A stretch of 64,000 nt of DNA from Steromphala cineraria (Eukaryota; Mollusca; Gastropoda; Trochida; Trochidae). The translations under genes were made by a program, and so were the position numbers. Under the pieces are notes generated by a model that was given only the letters and a program-made list of their open reading frames with translations, did not search any database and was not told the DNA's origin. Shown here one piece after another: positions 21,101 to 32,156 of this stretch. How positions within the stretch are numbered: position 1 is the first letter of the stretch; every line of letters begins with the position of its first letter. Where the stretch lies: assembly GCA_916613615.1 (NCBI GenBank), contig OU744733.1:34821939-34885938 (forward strand), given 5' to 3'.

Positions 21101-23674
21101 GTCGAACAATATGGCGGTCTTGCCTCTGGGTTGTCACTCTGCCGTCCAGTGCGGGGACGGTCATTCACACTGTTAGTGGCCTGAAAGCGTTGCTGCAGTC
21201 TGTAGATGGTCCTCCTGTTGACTTGGAAGAGATTGGCAACGACTAAGGCTGTCTGGCCAGCTTGAAGTCTGGTTCCTCTGGGCTGGTGTGAGTCTCGGCA
21301 TTGCGGTTCTGTTGAAACATGCACGTTTCACTCCGGTTTTGGGGTGCATTTTATAGGGCTTGTGTTGACGAACATCACGTGCAACACGACTTGCATGAAA
21401 GAAGTGGAACACAATGTGCCATCTTCGATATTCCTGTTGCGTTTTGGAGACCACTTCCTTTTATCATTGTCACCCGTGGGGACGAAATGAGTTTGTTTTG
21501 GGTAAGTTTGAGGGGGAATTAACAAGATACATTCATAAATTACATTAGATATTCAATGGATAGGTAACAGAAGAAAAGTTTCGGAAGTGACGTTTCTTTT
21601 GCAGTTCAGTACTCGTAATAGTTGGAAATACCAAAAGGTACATCTACACCCGCTGAGTGATCAATATTCCAAGTTTAAATGAGCTAGGTCTAATAGTATA
21701 GTAGTATTATTCCAGAAATTAAAATTTTAGGTTATGTTTCAATGGAATCCATCGAAAATATTCATAAGAAGAAGATGAAAATCTCAAAAGGCAAATCTAC
21801 ACATGTTGACGGATTGATATCACAATTTCCAATGAGCTTGCTCATGTACAATTGAGTAACCTGCGGAAACAACATGATTAAGGACAGACGAACAGACGGA
21901 CGGGGTGATGAAAATAACCCAAGGTATTGCATTCCAGTGGGATAAAAATATAATGTTTTAAATGAAATGTAAATATTAAGCAGAAAGCTTTAAGGTGGTA
22001 ACTCTCTGAAAACTAGTTGTATAAAAGTCGTGTTCATTTAAAGGGGCAGTAGCACATTTTTTGAAAATCTTATATTTTCAATTTTCAATATTTGATTTAT
22101 TACTGCTTTATTCAGTTTAAATTCAATGTCTTTCAATTGGAACCTTTAATTTTCCTTTAACTGACATCTCCTTATATTACCCCTAAAAACGTGCTACTGT
22201 TCCTTTAAAATCGACATTTAATTAATCTTTGGGTATATACTTATGCAGTATCTCAACCAGATGTTGTCATCATTGGTTGGTCAGTATCTTATAGCACTTG
22301 TATAAAAATGACAGATTATTTCCAGCGCACTATTCTAACTGATATTAGTGGCGCCAGATAGTTAGTTTTTATCAAATTGAAATATATCTCAATACTCAAA
22401 TGCCTCGGGCCTATAGTACATTATTAAATATTTTACAGTTCGTAGAACATATACATGAAAATGTGTTTTACATTTACTACTCTTTTTTTATTTGAAATGC
22501 GTGGTATATTAAAATTGCAAGATTCGGTATTTCAGCCAAAGTCCTAGTTCATAAGTAGGAGATGTTGTCTTTAGATTGAATTACATAATAAAGTTGTTGT
22601 TTTTTTACGTAGATCATAATGTCCTGTAACCACTAACTGGTATTAATCTTCTAAAACGTTGTTATTGCAATATTTTTCTCTCTTCTCTTTTCATATTAGG
22701 AAATCTTATTTTCTTATTGTAACACATGATGAAAATATTCAGTGTAAACAAATAGAGTTTAAATATATCATTTAATCGTAAACCCATGGAAAGACTGACC
22801 GAGCCAGATGCCGATGTTGATGAAGATGGGGACCTTTGGAGTCCTCGTCCTCATGGATCGGATAGGGTGGACAATAGCGAAGTAGCGGTCAATGGTCATC
22901 GCGGTGAGGGTCAAGCACGTGGCCAGTAGATTCACCTGCAGGCGGAGAGAGAGGAGGATTACTAGTCACTACAGTTTATTTATTAGAATGGAAATGTTTT
23001 AGTTTAGGGTATTTATTAGAATAGTAACACTAGTAGGCTTTATAGGTTTGAATACGTTAAATTGGCAACAACAAGGCAACATGAGTTATAAGTTGTTTTA
23101 CACTGTCTGGTCAAAAGAGGCCCATTTCCCTTTTTACAACCAAAACGTGCTCCTGCCCCTCTAAAAACTTGAGAAATTCCATTAAATAAAATGCATCATA
23201 TGGATAAAAATTATCGATGGATTAAAATTGTCGCTAGATAATAACTCACTCACTTAGAGTGAATTGACACTATAAGGACATTTATACAGCGCTATAATTC
23301 TCAAGTTTGTGTATACTTACATGTATAATATATTGAGTGAGTTTGCACACTGCGTTGCCGTACAGCCAATCCAGAGAGCCATACATGGACGTTGTCAAGG
23401 AAACGACGATTGTCATGAAAGCAAAGTCAGCGATCGCCAGGTTGATGAAAAAATAGGTCGTTGCTGACCGGTCGCCATGGCAACACATGACGTAAATAAC
23501 AACGAGGTTTCCAATGGAACCAATGGCGATGATGATGCTCCAAACTACCGGCACCAGAATGAGGTGGAGTTCCGTTACAACAGCGGCGTTCTGCTCCTGG
23601 GTATGGTTCAGCAGTACAGACACGTTGACGTTGACGTTGACGTTGAGGGGTGACGTTGACGTTGATAGCTCCAT
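17712..23674 (-). CDS. Kisspeptin/galanin/allatostatin-A-like G-protein-coupled receptor
   Basis: A seven-helix plasma-membrane peptide receptor of 382 residues. Exons are 23674-23321, 22935-22800, 19816-19584 and 18137-17712; every junction has GT..AG and matching phase (0, 1, 0). The N-terminus has two glycosylation sequons (NVS, NHT). Motifs: GN in helix 1, LAIAD in helix 2, Cys110 and Cys190 as the likely extracellular disulfide, DRY at 134-136, WLP in helix 6, NPFVY at 319-323, then a basic tail with an eighth helix (FRRAFRKSF). ATCLTLTAM-DRY, GPRVYC and RRRKVAKMVAMVVLLFA resemble vertebrate kisspeptin receptors more than galanin receptors. Family membership is firm; the ligand is inferred. 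Intron 2 carries a Tc1 element and a MITE, intron 3 two MITEs and a hairpin. A 5'-UTR intron may end just before the ATG (AACACAG). Confidence 0.88.
18460..18829. mobile_element. MITE with ~100-bp inverted repeats
   Basis: The left arm starts TAGCAGTCTGCTTAAAATCG and contains CCGAGGAATA and GGTCTGACCGCA. The right arm is its inverted, diverged copy ending AGACTGCTA. TA on both sides may be the target duplication. A related copy is at 45186-45370. It lies in receptor intron 3. Confidence 0.7.
19095..19424. mobile_element. CATTCTCTCCCC MITE, copy c
   Basis: In receptor intron 3. The flanks CCTATGAGT and CCTATAAGT are a 9-bp duplication with one mismatch. Part of the left side is duplicated internally (GTGCAATCAG twice). 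Confidence 0.88.
19449..19550. repeat. Short hairpin element
   Basis: 19449-19479 and 19520-19550 are inverted copies (GGTTCCCTGG..CGTTCCGCG) around a ~40-bp loop. It starts 33 bp inside intron 3 from the exon 3 donor. The same arms occur around the MITE at 57985. Confidence 0.75.
19584..19816 (-). CDS. Receptor exon 3
   Basis: Completes helix 4, extracellular loop 2 (GPRVYC) and helix 5 (YVLPLTVIIICYTLIL), ending SRREN before a GTGAGA donor. The acceptor is TTTCAG. The split codon joins as Ala. Confidence 0.85.
20083..21609 (-). mobile_element. Tc1-type transposon, nearly full length
   Basis: TA lies at 20081-20082 and 21610-21611. The ends share GCAAAAGAAACGTCAC as an inverted repeat (20091 and 21602). 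The 1.5-kb length and a single inverted transposase are typical of Tc1. It is inserted in receptor intron 2. Confidence 0.85.
20277..21301 (-). pseudogene. Tc1 transposase (broken)
   Basis: Covers the full ~340 residues: MPRLTPAQRNQ start, first helix-turn-helix (VVANLFQVNRRTIYRLQQRF), second helix-turn-helix, FTDES (first Asp), VWGGI, LSPDLNPIEHLW (Glu) and the ending GGHTCY. There are frameshifts near 21270 and near 21160, and a TAA at 20376-20378 that the frame otherwise reads through. The second catalytic Asp, normally in QQDNARPH, is Gly (QQGNARPH), so even the intact core would be inactive. Confidence 0.92.
21640..21960. repeat. Molluscan GACGGACG-type repeat
   Basis: Holds GACAGACGAACAGACGG near 21883 and a segment (GGAATCCATCGAAAATATTC) similar to the other flank of the Tc1 element at 20060, so the Tc1 probably lies within this repeat. 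Confidence 0.45.
22038..22208. mobile_element. TTAA-type MITE, internally deleted
   Basis: Both ends are present (TTAAAGGGGCAGTAGCAC and GTGCTACTGTTCCTTTAA) but the centre is lost, leaving 171 bp. In receptor intron 2. Confidence 0.85.
22800..22935 (-). CDS. Receptor exon 2
   Basis: Residues 119 to 163 plus one base: the rest of helix 3 with DRYFAIVHP and helix 4 up to IWL. The acceptor is CTGCAG and the donor GTCAGT. It is too short to appear as a long open frame. Confidence 0.85.
23321..23674 (-). CDS. Receptor exon 1
   Basis: Encodes residues 1-118 (N-terminus to the start of helix 3). The start is the first ATG in frame and precedes a short (NV)n run. The donor GTAAGT begins at 23320. 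The open frame continues into the intron but loses family similarity there. Confidence 0.85.
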
Positions 23675-23707
23675 CCTATCTGTGTTAAAATCATTTATTA
23701 TGGGTTA

Positions 23708-24005
23708 AAATAAGTAGTGACATATTTTCAATATGAACACATGTGCACGTATCACATTTGCCTTGCAACGATTGTTGTAGCGCGAGTTCCCGTATGTTTT
23801 CGCCTGTGACGTCGTTAAACCATTGTTCGTGACGTCACTATTGCTGGCCATCACAAGTGAAGCGGTCTGTTTCCTCGATATTTTTAATTGATTAAATTGG
23901 AATGGAATCGGTAATATTCAATAACACTCGCTCTCGCTCGGGCAATACAATAATTCACACTCGTTTCGTAAAAGTCATATGACAAACTTACTCGGGTAAT
24001 AATAT
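23708..24005. repeat. Dispersed repeat, copy 2
   Basis: Homologous to 2295-2585. It starts about 35 bp upstream of the receptor ATG, so it may contribute 5' UTR or promoter sequence. It carries two TGACGT words, a CRE-like core, but nothing shows that they are used. Confidence 0.75.
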
Positions 24006-24011
24006 CTATAT

Positions 24012-24262
24012 CTCCAATAGAATTTGTTCATGATCAATACATGGCATGACACGTTGACGTCTTCAAAATTATACCTTCAATAGAATTTGTTTATGATTAA
24101 TACATGGCAGTGGTTCGGCAGTACAGACACGCTGACGTCTTCTACTGTGTCAATATTGACGTTGAGGGGTTACGTTGACGTTGAAAGCTCCATCTTATCT
24201 GTGATAAAATCATCTCTTCAATAGAATTTGTTTATGATTAATACATGGCATAATTTCAGGAG
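24012..24262. repeat. Local repeats and duplicated receptor start
   Basis: CAATAGAATTTGTTTATGAT occurs three times (24012, 24066, 24215). Between copies 2 and 3, 24110-24205 is a degenerate copy of the receptor start region 23600-23690. Its frame opens MELSTST and then stops. Confidence 0.65.
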
Positions 24263-24418
24263 CACAAACAGAGAAATACTGTTCTAAACAATACATGCCA
24301 GATGATAATCTAAGTAATAATATTAATTCAATAAAGCAACAAAGAAGTTGAAAATCCACAAAAGTTCACAGAAGTTGTTAAATTGCTTTTGGATATAATT
24401 GGGCAGTATTTAACATCT

Positions 24419-24782
24419 TTAAAGGGGCAGTAGCACGTTTAAGGGGGAATATAAGGTGTTGTCTGGATAATGAAAAGTAATGGTTCCAATTGAAAGAAAA
24501 TGTATTTTAACTAAATGGAGCAGTAATAATTCAAATAAAAAATGTAAAATTTAGCCATGCGATTCTTTTTTTTACACGATATGAATTAAAGGTGTTCACA
24601 CAAAATGGCCGCCCACGGGTTTTAAGTGAATCTTTATACTTTGTCCTCTGACTATGGATGATTGGCTTGTGTAATGATATTTTTGACGCTATCGAAATAA
24701 TACTTTTAGCATTAAGGTACGATTAGCAGTGAAATTTTTTAAATCAAACTGTTATCAAAAAAACGTGCTACTGCCCCTTTAA
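24419..24782. mobile_element. TTAA-type MITE, copy 3
   Basis: Full length with both TTAA flanks and the ATGGCCGCCCACG landmark. Confidence 0.88.
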
Positions 24783-25220
24783 GAAAGACAGTTATGCTTT
24801 CATAATATTATGCTTATTTCAAAACAATAGAAACAGCCATACAACATACATGCGTTTTTTTAAGAAGTAAACTTATCTTTCATTATTCAATATCACATAA
24901 TATCTTGTCTCTTTTTCATATAAAATACCATGTAAGATTATCAAGAAACCAGGTAAAACCGATCAGACAATTGTATAATATACAGAGATGATATTGTAAA
25001 TAAACTAACACGTATTATACAAAGTATCAATACTCTTCACTCTAATAATAAATGTTTCAATGATTATAACGTCACGAAAACACAATCAAGCAGCGATCAG
25101 ATTTCAATGGAATTAAAGTGGTAAAATTTTAATATGAAAATAGACAAAATCACTAAAACATGATCTGCCTTACAGTAACGTTTTAGATACTCGCTGCAAA
25201 AGATAATTGCAATTACCATT
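24783..25220. other. AT-rich spacer
   Basis: Nothing recognised. Confidence 0.5.
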
Positions 25221-26028
25221 TTACATATATTTATTGCTGCCTATAATGCCAAAACTGATGGCAGCCATTTTTATGTGAACAAAATCAGTTGTAATAGGGA
25301 CGGTCGGTGGTGAAGAATTTCGAAATTTGCCATAGAAATTGAGGTCATAATTTTGAAATTCGGATTTTCTGCAATTTTGATTAACATCTACCATTAAGAC
25401 TCTCTGAAAACAAAACCAATACAATGACATTGATTTAATGCAAATGAACAAATATGACGTACGCCTAAAATTGTTCAGTTATGAAGGATTTTGTTGAGAA
25501 AAATAAAAATTGTTTTTTTTAACCCCTGGTCACCTACCGAAATTGATACGATAACTGTAAGGTATGTCAATCGGATATGTTAAGCAAATTAAATCTTAAC
25601 ATATATTGTGTAATTTCTAAATAATACGTAGCGTTTTCGCAATGCTAGGATGACTCACAGACATTCTAAATTATATGATATTTGCACAGGTATATGCAGG
25701 TAAGTGAACATACTTTAAAAACGCAGCTGTAATCTAACTGCCCATTTAAATTAAATACCTAATTCAATTGAATATAAACCCAACAAAGCACTAAATACCT
25801 AAATCATCAAATGCAAAAGAAAGAAGAATAAGACATATCTAAACTTATCAATCTTTTACGTAAAACTTACCGTTCACTTTCACTCCAAGAGTTTTGCCGT
25901 CTGAATGAAACGAAGTAACAACCGTTAATTTTATAGTGTCATTAACTTGAAGGATTTCATCAATTTCAAAACCTATGGCTTCGCAGTATTTTAGGAAATT
26001 GTTAGCTTCTAAGGGTCCAAAACTTCGT
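25221..26028 (-). CDS. Unrecognised gene family, copy 2 (last two exons)
   Basis: The product is not recognised. Exon 26028-25871 keeps one frame of 52 codons (FGPLEANNFLKYCEAIGF, then HSDGKTLGVKVN) and ends in a GTAAGT donor. The next exon, from about 25399 to TAA at 25221-25223, reads LMVDVNQNCRKSEFQNYD and follows a good TTTGTTTTCAG tract; using the AG at 25401-25400 makes the phases fit. Both exons and the intron between have a homologue at 5163-6169. There is no membrane segment. The start and upstream exons are not visible. It could be a real lineage-specific gene or a captured 3' end that was duplicated. Confidence 0.42.
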
Positions 26029-26468
26029 CTTTAATTGACAAAGGCTCTCTCTGAAATTATCAAATTATACTTCTGTTAACGGTGACAGTCCTTTTGAGAG
26101 ATTTTTCTTTCGAAACTATTTTGAGGAACAACTATAATTTGCTTGAATTCCCTTCTACTATCGATTTTCTTCACCAATTCAATAAAACATTTTTATATCA
26201 TATTATTCACATTTTTTCTTGTTACAATTTTATTTCAATATTACTTTCCAAAATTTCAATGTGCTACAATACAATTAAAAGTTGTGTTACTAATGTCATT
26301 CGTTGTTACGGAATTAAAAAACCAATGGAAAAGTAAGAATGTAAAAACTGACGTGTATTGCTTGGCAAGTAAATATCATTATGCATCAGCGTAGTTGCCC
26401 TGATATCCTTTTGATACAACTTCTTAGCACAATTTTAAAGTGCAAATATCATATAATATAGTGTCCGC
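26029..26468. other. AT-rich spacer
   Basis: Probably the upstream intron of the unrecognised gene if that gene is real; nothing else seen. Confidence 0.4.
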
Positions 26469-26825
26469 CATTTCCTCCCCACAGAGGCAGATCAAGGCAT
26501 GAAATCGTGATCGTGCCTCTGTTCTTATACGCCGAGTTTGTGGAATGGAATGGGAGACGCCTGATTGGAGGCAATCAAAGTTAGTTGTGCAATCAGCGAC
26601 GCTGTTCTTAAATCGTAATTTTGGTTCCTAAATGATGGCAAAGGCAGTATTATATGAACCACCCTTTCCATGTGAGAAGAGTTGTCTTTTATAAAGAAAT
26701 ACAAATGGATTGTGGTGCAATTTTTTCCGCCAGGGGAAACAGCAGGAACCAACAGATTTCGGTGTAATATAACAGAGGCTGTATCAACATTTTATTACTT
26801 GATCTGCCTCTGTTGGGAGAGAATA
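26469..26825. mobile_element. CATTCTCTCCCC MITE, copy d
   Basis: Whole element with worn ends (CATTTCCTCCCC, GGGAGAGAATAG). No 9-bp flank match is left. Confidence 0.82.
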
Positions 26826-26903
26826 GAAGAAAATCAGAATCATTGGGAAGAGAATTCTATCGTTAAACAAAATTGAATATACAATCATAACAAATCGCCT
26901 CAT

Positions 26904-27265
26904 TTAAAGGCGCAGTAGCACGTTTTTTGATAAGTTTATATTTCAGATATTTCACTGATAATTGTAAGTTAATGCTAAATGTATTATATTGACAGTGTCA
27001 AAAATCTCATTACACAAGGCAATCATCCATAGTCAGAGGACAAAGTATGAAGATTCACATAAAATCCATTGGCGGCCATTTTTGTGAACACCTTCAATTC
27101 AATTTGTGTAAGAAAATGAAATCGCATGGTTAAACTTTATGTAATATATATGAATTATTACTGCTTCATTTAGTTTAAATACATTGTTTTTCAATTGAAA
27201 TCATTAATTTTCATTTTCCTGACATCACCTTATATTCCCCCTAAAACGTGCTACTTCACTTTTAA
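26904..27265. mobile_element. TTAA-type MITE, copy 4
   Basis: Full-length copy with one change in the left end (GGCGCAG) and a worn right end. Confidence 0.87.
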
Positions 27266-27994
27266 TTAGTAACAATACATCTTTGAATTCAAATACATTT
27301 TGCACTCGTTTCTTCAACAACATGACATCTTTCTTTCTTTCCAACCTCAGTCTGTAGCGAAGCTTCATTAACTTTATATGGGCTCATATATGCGTTCTAC
27401 TAATTGCCACCATTGATTTTATTAACAACACATTTTCTTCACCTAGTCCATGTGTAGTTCTATTTGTTATATTATGCCGGTTCTTATAAGAGAGTTTTCC
27501 GTCTGTAAAGATTTGCACAAAAATGTGCATAAAAACGGAATTTCTTCATGACAATTTGAGGGCAGATCGTCAAGATCACGTTACTTTCCGTGTTGTTTTC
27601 ATAAAATAAAAAAATATTCTCTTTTTATTTAGAGTATTTTTGTCCTTCATGTAAGTTGTTATTATTGTTTATGGCAATGTGCGTGTCTAAAACTTGAAAT
27701 CTTCCCTATAGAAATACGTCCTTTTCTTAAATCTACATAATATGTATTTTGCATAGGTACTTGTAAAATGTTTTCGATTAATTCATTTCCTTAAAGTTTT
27801 TCAATTAAAATGTATATTGTTTTTTATTTTAAATGCGTATGTCTATATAGTTTCTTTCACCATACGATTCCATTTGTTCATGTATTTAAAACTTGCAAAT
27901 CCGGTCTCAAGAATTGCTTGAAAGTCATGTTTCCCACTTTTACTCTTTCCAGCTCTCTCCTAAAACTTCGTAATTCAAATTTACCACGTAATAT
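27266..27994. other. AT-rich spacer
   Basis: No supported feature. Confidence 0.5.
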
Positions 27995-28244
27995 CACAGG
28001 CCCCCGGGTCATTGAGCAATCATCCCTTTTAAAAAAAAAATTTAAAAATTTAAAAATTTGAGATGACCCCCAGATTTGACAGCCTTCGTAGTTACATAAT
28101 ATTATGTATCTACGAAGGCTGTCAAATCTGGGGGTCATCTCAAATTTATGTATCTACGAAGGCTGTCAAATCTGGGGGTCATCTCAATTTTTTTTTTTTT
28201 TTTTTTTTTAAAGGGATGATTGCTCAATGACCCGGGGGCCTGTG
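27995..28244. mobile_element. Hairpin MITE with 35-bp perfect inverted repeats
   Basis: The left end CACAGGCCCCCGGGTCATTG is repeated inverted at 28210-28244 without a mismatch. Inside, GATGACCCCCAGATTTGACA (28061 on) pairs with two tandem inverted copies ending near 28139 and 28187, separated from the ends by A and T runs. The whole can fold into a long hairpin with one duplicated arm. Confidence 0.85.
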
Positions 28245-29117
28245 GTTCCTATGTGTAAAAGTTTATCCACTTTTTTTGACTCTTGATTCTTGTAGGGGAC
28301 CCATGAGATATCGAAAAGACATGGGAAGACATTACAGATTTTTGGCAACCGTCTGTTAAATTGCCCAAATTGCTCACTTTGCCCCGACCTCTCCAACTGA
28401 GAAAAGGCAACTCCCATAATTAAATCAGTGCGACTTCGGAAACCAGAATATTATCAGAGCACATAACACAAAAATTTTCCAACACCAGTATCAACATGTA
28501 ATCACCGACATATCTCTCGCTCCGAAATTAATGTAAATCATCGTGTTTTAAAATGATATGTCAAGGACACTCGTATAATGTTCTCTATTTTCCCCCATCT
28601 CCCTACGCAAAGATTAAGCCGCTGTCGTGCCTATCAAACCCTTACTGTCGACCCTTGACTTTTCTGGTTTGCATACAGCGCCCTCTCCGACGATAATATG
28701 TTTTTATCTCCAAAAGTACCACCAACCACCGACGTTTTATTGTGTGTCTGTGTTGGTTGATTTCGATTCATGTAAATCAAGTTTGTTATTTTTTTCAAAC
28801 AATGATTTTCTAATTGTTTTCGATGTAACAATACTTGCATTGATTGATTAAACGTGAATGTAAGTGAAATATATCAATCTGCACTTAACAGACGTAAGTA
28901 TCTCTTTAGAAAATGTTCGGCTGACGACACAAAGTCTGCCATGTTGATTTCAGCCGATGTAGTTTTGTAAAAGGCTTTCTGATTGGACGATGATTTTCCC
29001 TTAAACCCTAATACAGTAAGCTAGAGAGCAAGCACAGTAAAGTCTGGCGTCGGCAGAAGGGCTTGAATTGGTAAGTTTTGAAGCCTACCTTTAAGGTTTT
29101 TGGGGATGATATAATCA
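28245..29117. other. Spacer with a GGGGCAAAGTGAGC word
   Basis: GCTCACTTTGCCCC at 28373-28386 matches the repeated word of the 178-1448 transposon, perhaps a solo relic. Nothing else is recognised. Confidence 0.4.
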
Positions 29118-29598
29118 TTATTATTATTATATGGATATTTATATAGCGCGCATATCCAACCACTCGTGGTTGCTCAAGGCGCTTACATTTTTCCCCTGGT
29201 CAATGGCATTCTTTCACCGTCCGATCATTTTTCCATTTCAACTCCCTTGGGAGTATTCAACCGGCATCCATATGTGGCGCTCAGGTAAGAGACCATTCTA
29301 TGCCTCACAGGGTACCCATGCACAGCTGGGTGAACTGAGACACATAGTCACAGCAGTTTGTCCAACACTGCTGAACGCTGATAACCGACAGCTCGGCGTA
29401 TGCACGTGTTCTTGTAGCCACCATTCAGCAACTGACATGAATTCGTGGGATCTTTAAATTTTAAGTGGGCAGGTTTTTTTTGCACTCTAGGTTTTTACAC
29501 CTTGGCCTGGATGCGATTTGAACCCTGGATGAGATTCGAACCCTGGACCTCAGCAACGTGAGAACGGCGCTCTTGCCGACTGAGCTATCCCGATCTTG
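29118..29598 (-). mobile_element. tRNA-derived SINE
   Basis: On the minus strand it starts with a tRNA-like head (29598-29525) with A box TAGCTCAGTCGG and B box GGTTCGAATC; the TTCTCAC loop resembles tRNA-Glu. A second B-box copy follows. The body ends in AGCGCCTTGAGCAACC and GCGCGCTATATAAATATCC near an ATT/AAT-rich tail at 29118-29130. RNA polymerase III promoter boxes are seen; activity is unknown. Confidence 0.8.
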
Positions 29599-30221
29599 AC
29601 ATTTGAAAAATAAAAACAGGAAAAATTCTGGATTTGTTATTTTATTATTTGGAATATTAAAAGTTCATCAGTTAGTTTCAAGTTATTAATTTTACAATAA
29701 AATGTATTATTAATTCAGTGAGTTCCATACTATTTGAAAAGGTTTATCTGGCCAATACAAGCGAGTAACGCTATCTCCGTGTAAGTGTTAGGGAGATCGT
29801 ACTGTCATGACAGAAATGCTCTATGGGACTCTATGTCAATACAACAGGTATACGCAAGCGTATTGGGTACGTTAGATGACTTGCCTTTTCAATGGGTAGA
29901 GTTGATGACCACTGCAAGTCGACCATCGAACAAAGTAAGGTTCTTTTCGTTATTGCTGTTAGATCTTTTTGGATAAGACATTGTTCTTTTTATCACATCA
30001 TCTGTTATGTTACAAATATGGGCTTTTTATTAGTGTGATTTTAGGTGCATTTGTTGACATTCTAAATTGCACGTATATCTAATCTTGTTGACATATATGA
30101 CAAAGCATTTATTTGTACATAGAGCTTAAGGAATGAAGTACTGTACGTTGTCCTTTCGAACAATAATTTTGTTTTCTACTATTGAGCGATAAATAATGAG
30201 TTTAATTTGATAAAATTCATC
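29599..30221. other. AT-rich spacer
   Basis: Nothing recognised. Confidence 0.5.
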
Positions 30222-30584
30222 TTAAAGGGGCTGTAGCACGTTTTAGGAGGAAAATAAGGTGATGTCAGGAAAATGTAAATAAATGGTTCCAGTTGAAAGG
30301 CAATGTTTTAAAACTAAATGAAGCAGTAAGGAATCAAATATATAATTTAATTTCAGCCATGCAATTTCTTTTTTTCTTACACACAATGAATAGAAAGTGT
30401 TCACACAAAAATGGCCAAAAATGGACTCTATGTGAATCTATACAATTTGTTCTCTGACTGTGGATGATTGGTTTGTAATGAGATTTCTGACACCATCGAA
30501 ATAACACATTTAGCATTAGCGTACACGTTTCAGTGAAAAATGTTAAATATAAAATTTTCAAATCCATGCTCACTTTCCTTTTAA
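30222..30584. mobile_element. TTAA-type MITE, copy 5
   Basis: Both TTAA flanks are present; the left end reads TTAAAGGGGCTGTAGCACG and the right end is degenerate. Confidence 0.85.
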
Positions 30585-30860
30585 ACGAGACTGAGGTTAG
30601 TATCTTTATTTTATCTGAATTATGTGATTAACTTGTGACGTCATATTAAACGCACATTTCCTAGGGAAATATTGAGATCTCACAAAAGTAAAACACAAAA
30701 GTCAATTGAACGATTTTTAATGAAAACAAAGTTTCATAAAAAAAACATTAACTCCTCGATGTTCACACTTAAATAGCTGCATGCACTTTTTGCTTTAAAA
30801 GCAAAAGTAGAGGTAGTTAATGTTGTGGTTGTCGTAGTTGTAGAAGTGATCCCTGGAGAT

Positions 30861-31198
30861 CATTCTCTCCCCACAGAGGCAGATCATGAACTGATATTAC
30901 GCCGAAATCTGTGGATTCTGGCAGTTTCCCCTGGCGGAGAGAAATTGCACCACAATCCATTTGAATTTCTTTATCAAATGACAACGCTTCCCGCATGGGA
31001 AGGGGTGGTTCATATCACAATGCTTTTGCCATGATTCACTAGCCAAAATGATGATTTAAGAACAGCGTCGCTGATTGCAAAACTAAGTTTGATTGCCTCC
31101 AATCAGGCATCTCCCAATCTATCCCACAAACTCGGCGTAATAGAACAGAGGCTGTATCAACATTTCATGACTTGATCTGCCTCTGTGGGAAGAGAATG
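30861..31198. mobile_element. CATTCTCTCCCC MITE, copy e
   Basis: Flanked by CCTGGAGAT and CTTGGAGAT, a 9-bp duplication with one mismatch. About 30 bp of the left arm is deleted. Confidence 0.9.
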
Positions 31199-31797
31199 CT
31201 TGGAGATGGGAGGTGAGGAATTGTTATTTGCTCCATTTCAATCAGTACAAGTAGAATAAGCCGTCACGGTGGCAGTGGTTTCTTTGGTAGAGGCAATTCA
31301 CTTTGATATAAGCCACAGGGAGATATATATATATAAATAAAGGTGTCGTTTGATCGATAAGTACCGACTATGACTTAACGTTTTATAATAACGATTAGCG
31401 TGTTTTACAGTAATATTATGAAATAAAAAGTCGCGATAATCATCGAAAATATTTGGACGTAAGGTAGAGCGGATTTGAACTTTTACATGTAATTAGCACT
31501 CTGGGCTTATAAATAGCAACCTCCAATGAAACGACATGGTTGAGTCTCGTTTATTTTCTAATGGGTTGAGACGAAAGTAAATAGGATTTTATTTTATTAA
31601 TGAAGCACGAAAAGGTTCCAAGATACAAGAATTCAACACTTCGATTCTATAAACTTTAACAACTCCTTTATGAAATGTCAAGTTATCTGAAACAGAGAAC
31701 AAACACATGATAGCATCAACAAAGCCACATTTATAAGTATGTGCTTGAGTAGCGATCAACATTTCATCATGTGAAAAACCAAACCAATGATTGTAAA

Positions 31798-32156
31798 AAA
31801 GGGGCAGTGGCACATTTTTGAAAATTTTATATTTTAATTTTTCACTGTTAATTGTATGTCAACGCTAAATGTAGTGTTTTGATATTGTCAAAAATCTCAT
31901 TACACAATCCAGTATTCCATAGTCAGATGCAAAGTATGAAGATTCACCCAAAATCCATTGGCGGCCATTTTTTGTTAACACCTTTAATTCACGTTGTGTA
32001 AGAAAAAGGAATCGCATGGATAAACTATACGTTATAAATTTGAATTAGTACTGCGTCATTAAGTTTAGATACATTGTCTATCAATTGGAACCATTAATTT
32101 TCCTTTTCCGACCATCACTTTATATTCCCCCTAAAAACGTGCTACTGCCAATTTAA
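31798..32156. mobile_element. TTAA-type MITE, copy 6
   Basis: The left flank has decayed (GTAAAAAAGGGGCAGTGG); the right end is CGTGCTACTGCCAATTTAAA. Confidence 0.82.

Noticed and set aside
29525..29598. Possible functional tRNA-Glu gene
   Set aside because: A and B boxes and a CTC loop are present, but the sequence continues into a SINE body and the acceptor stem does not close convincingly.
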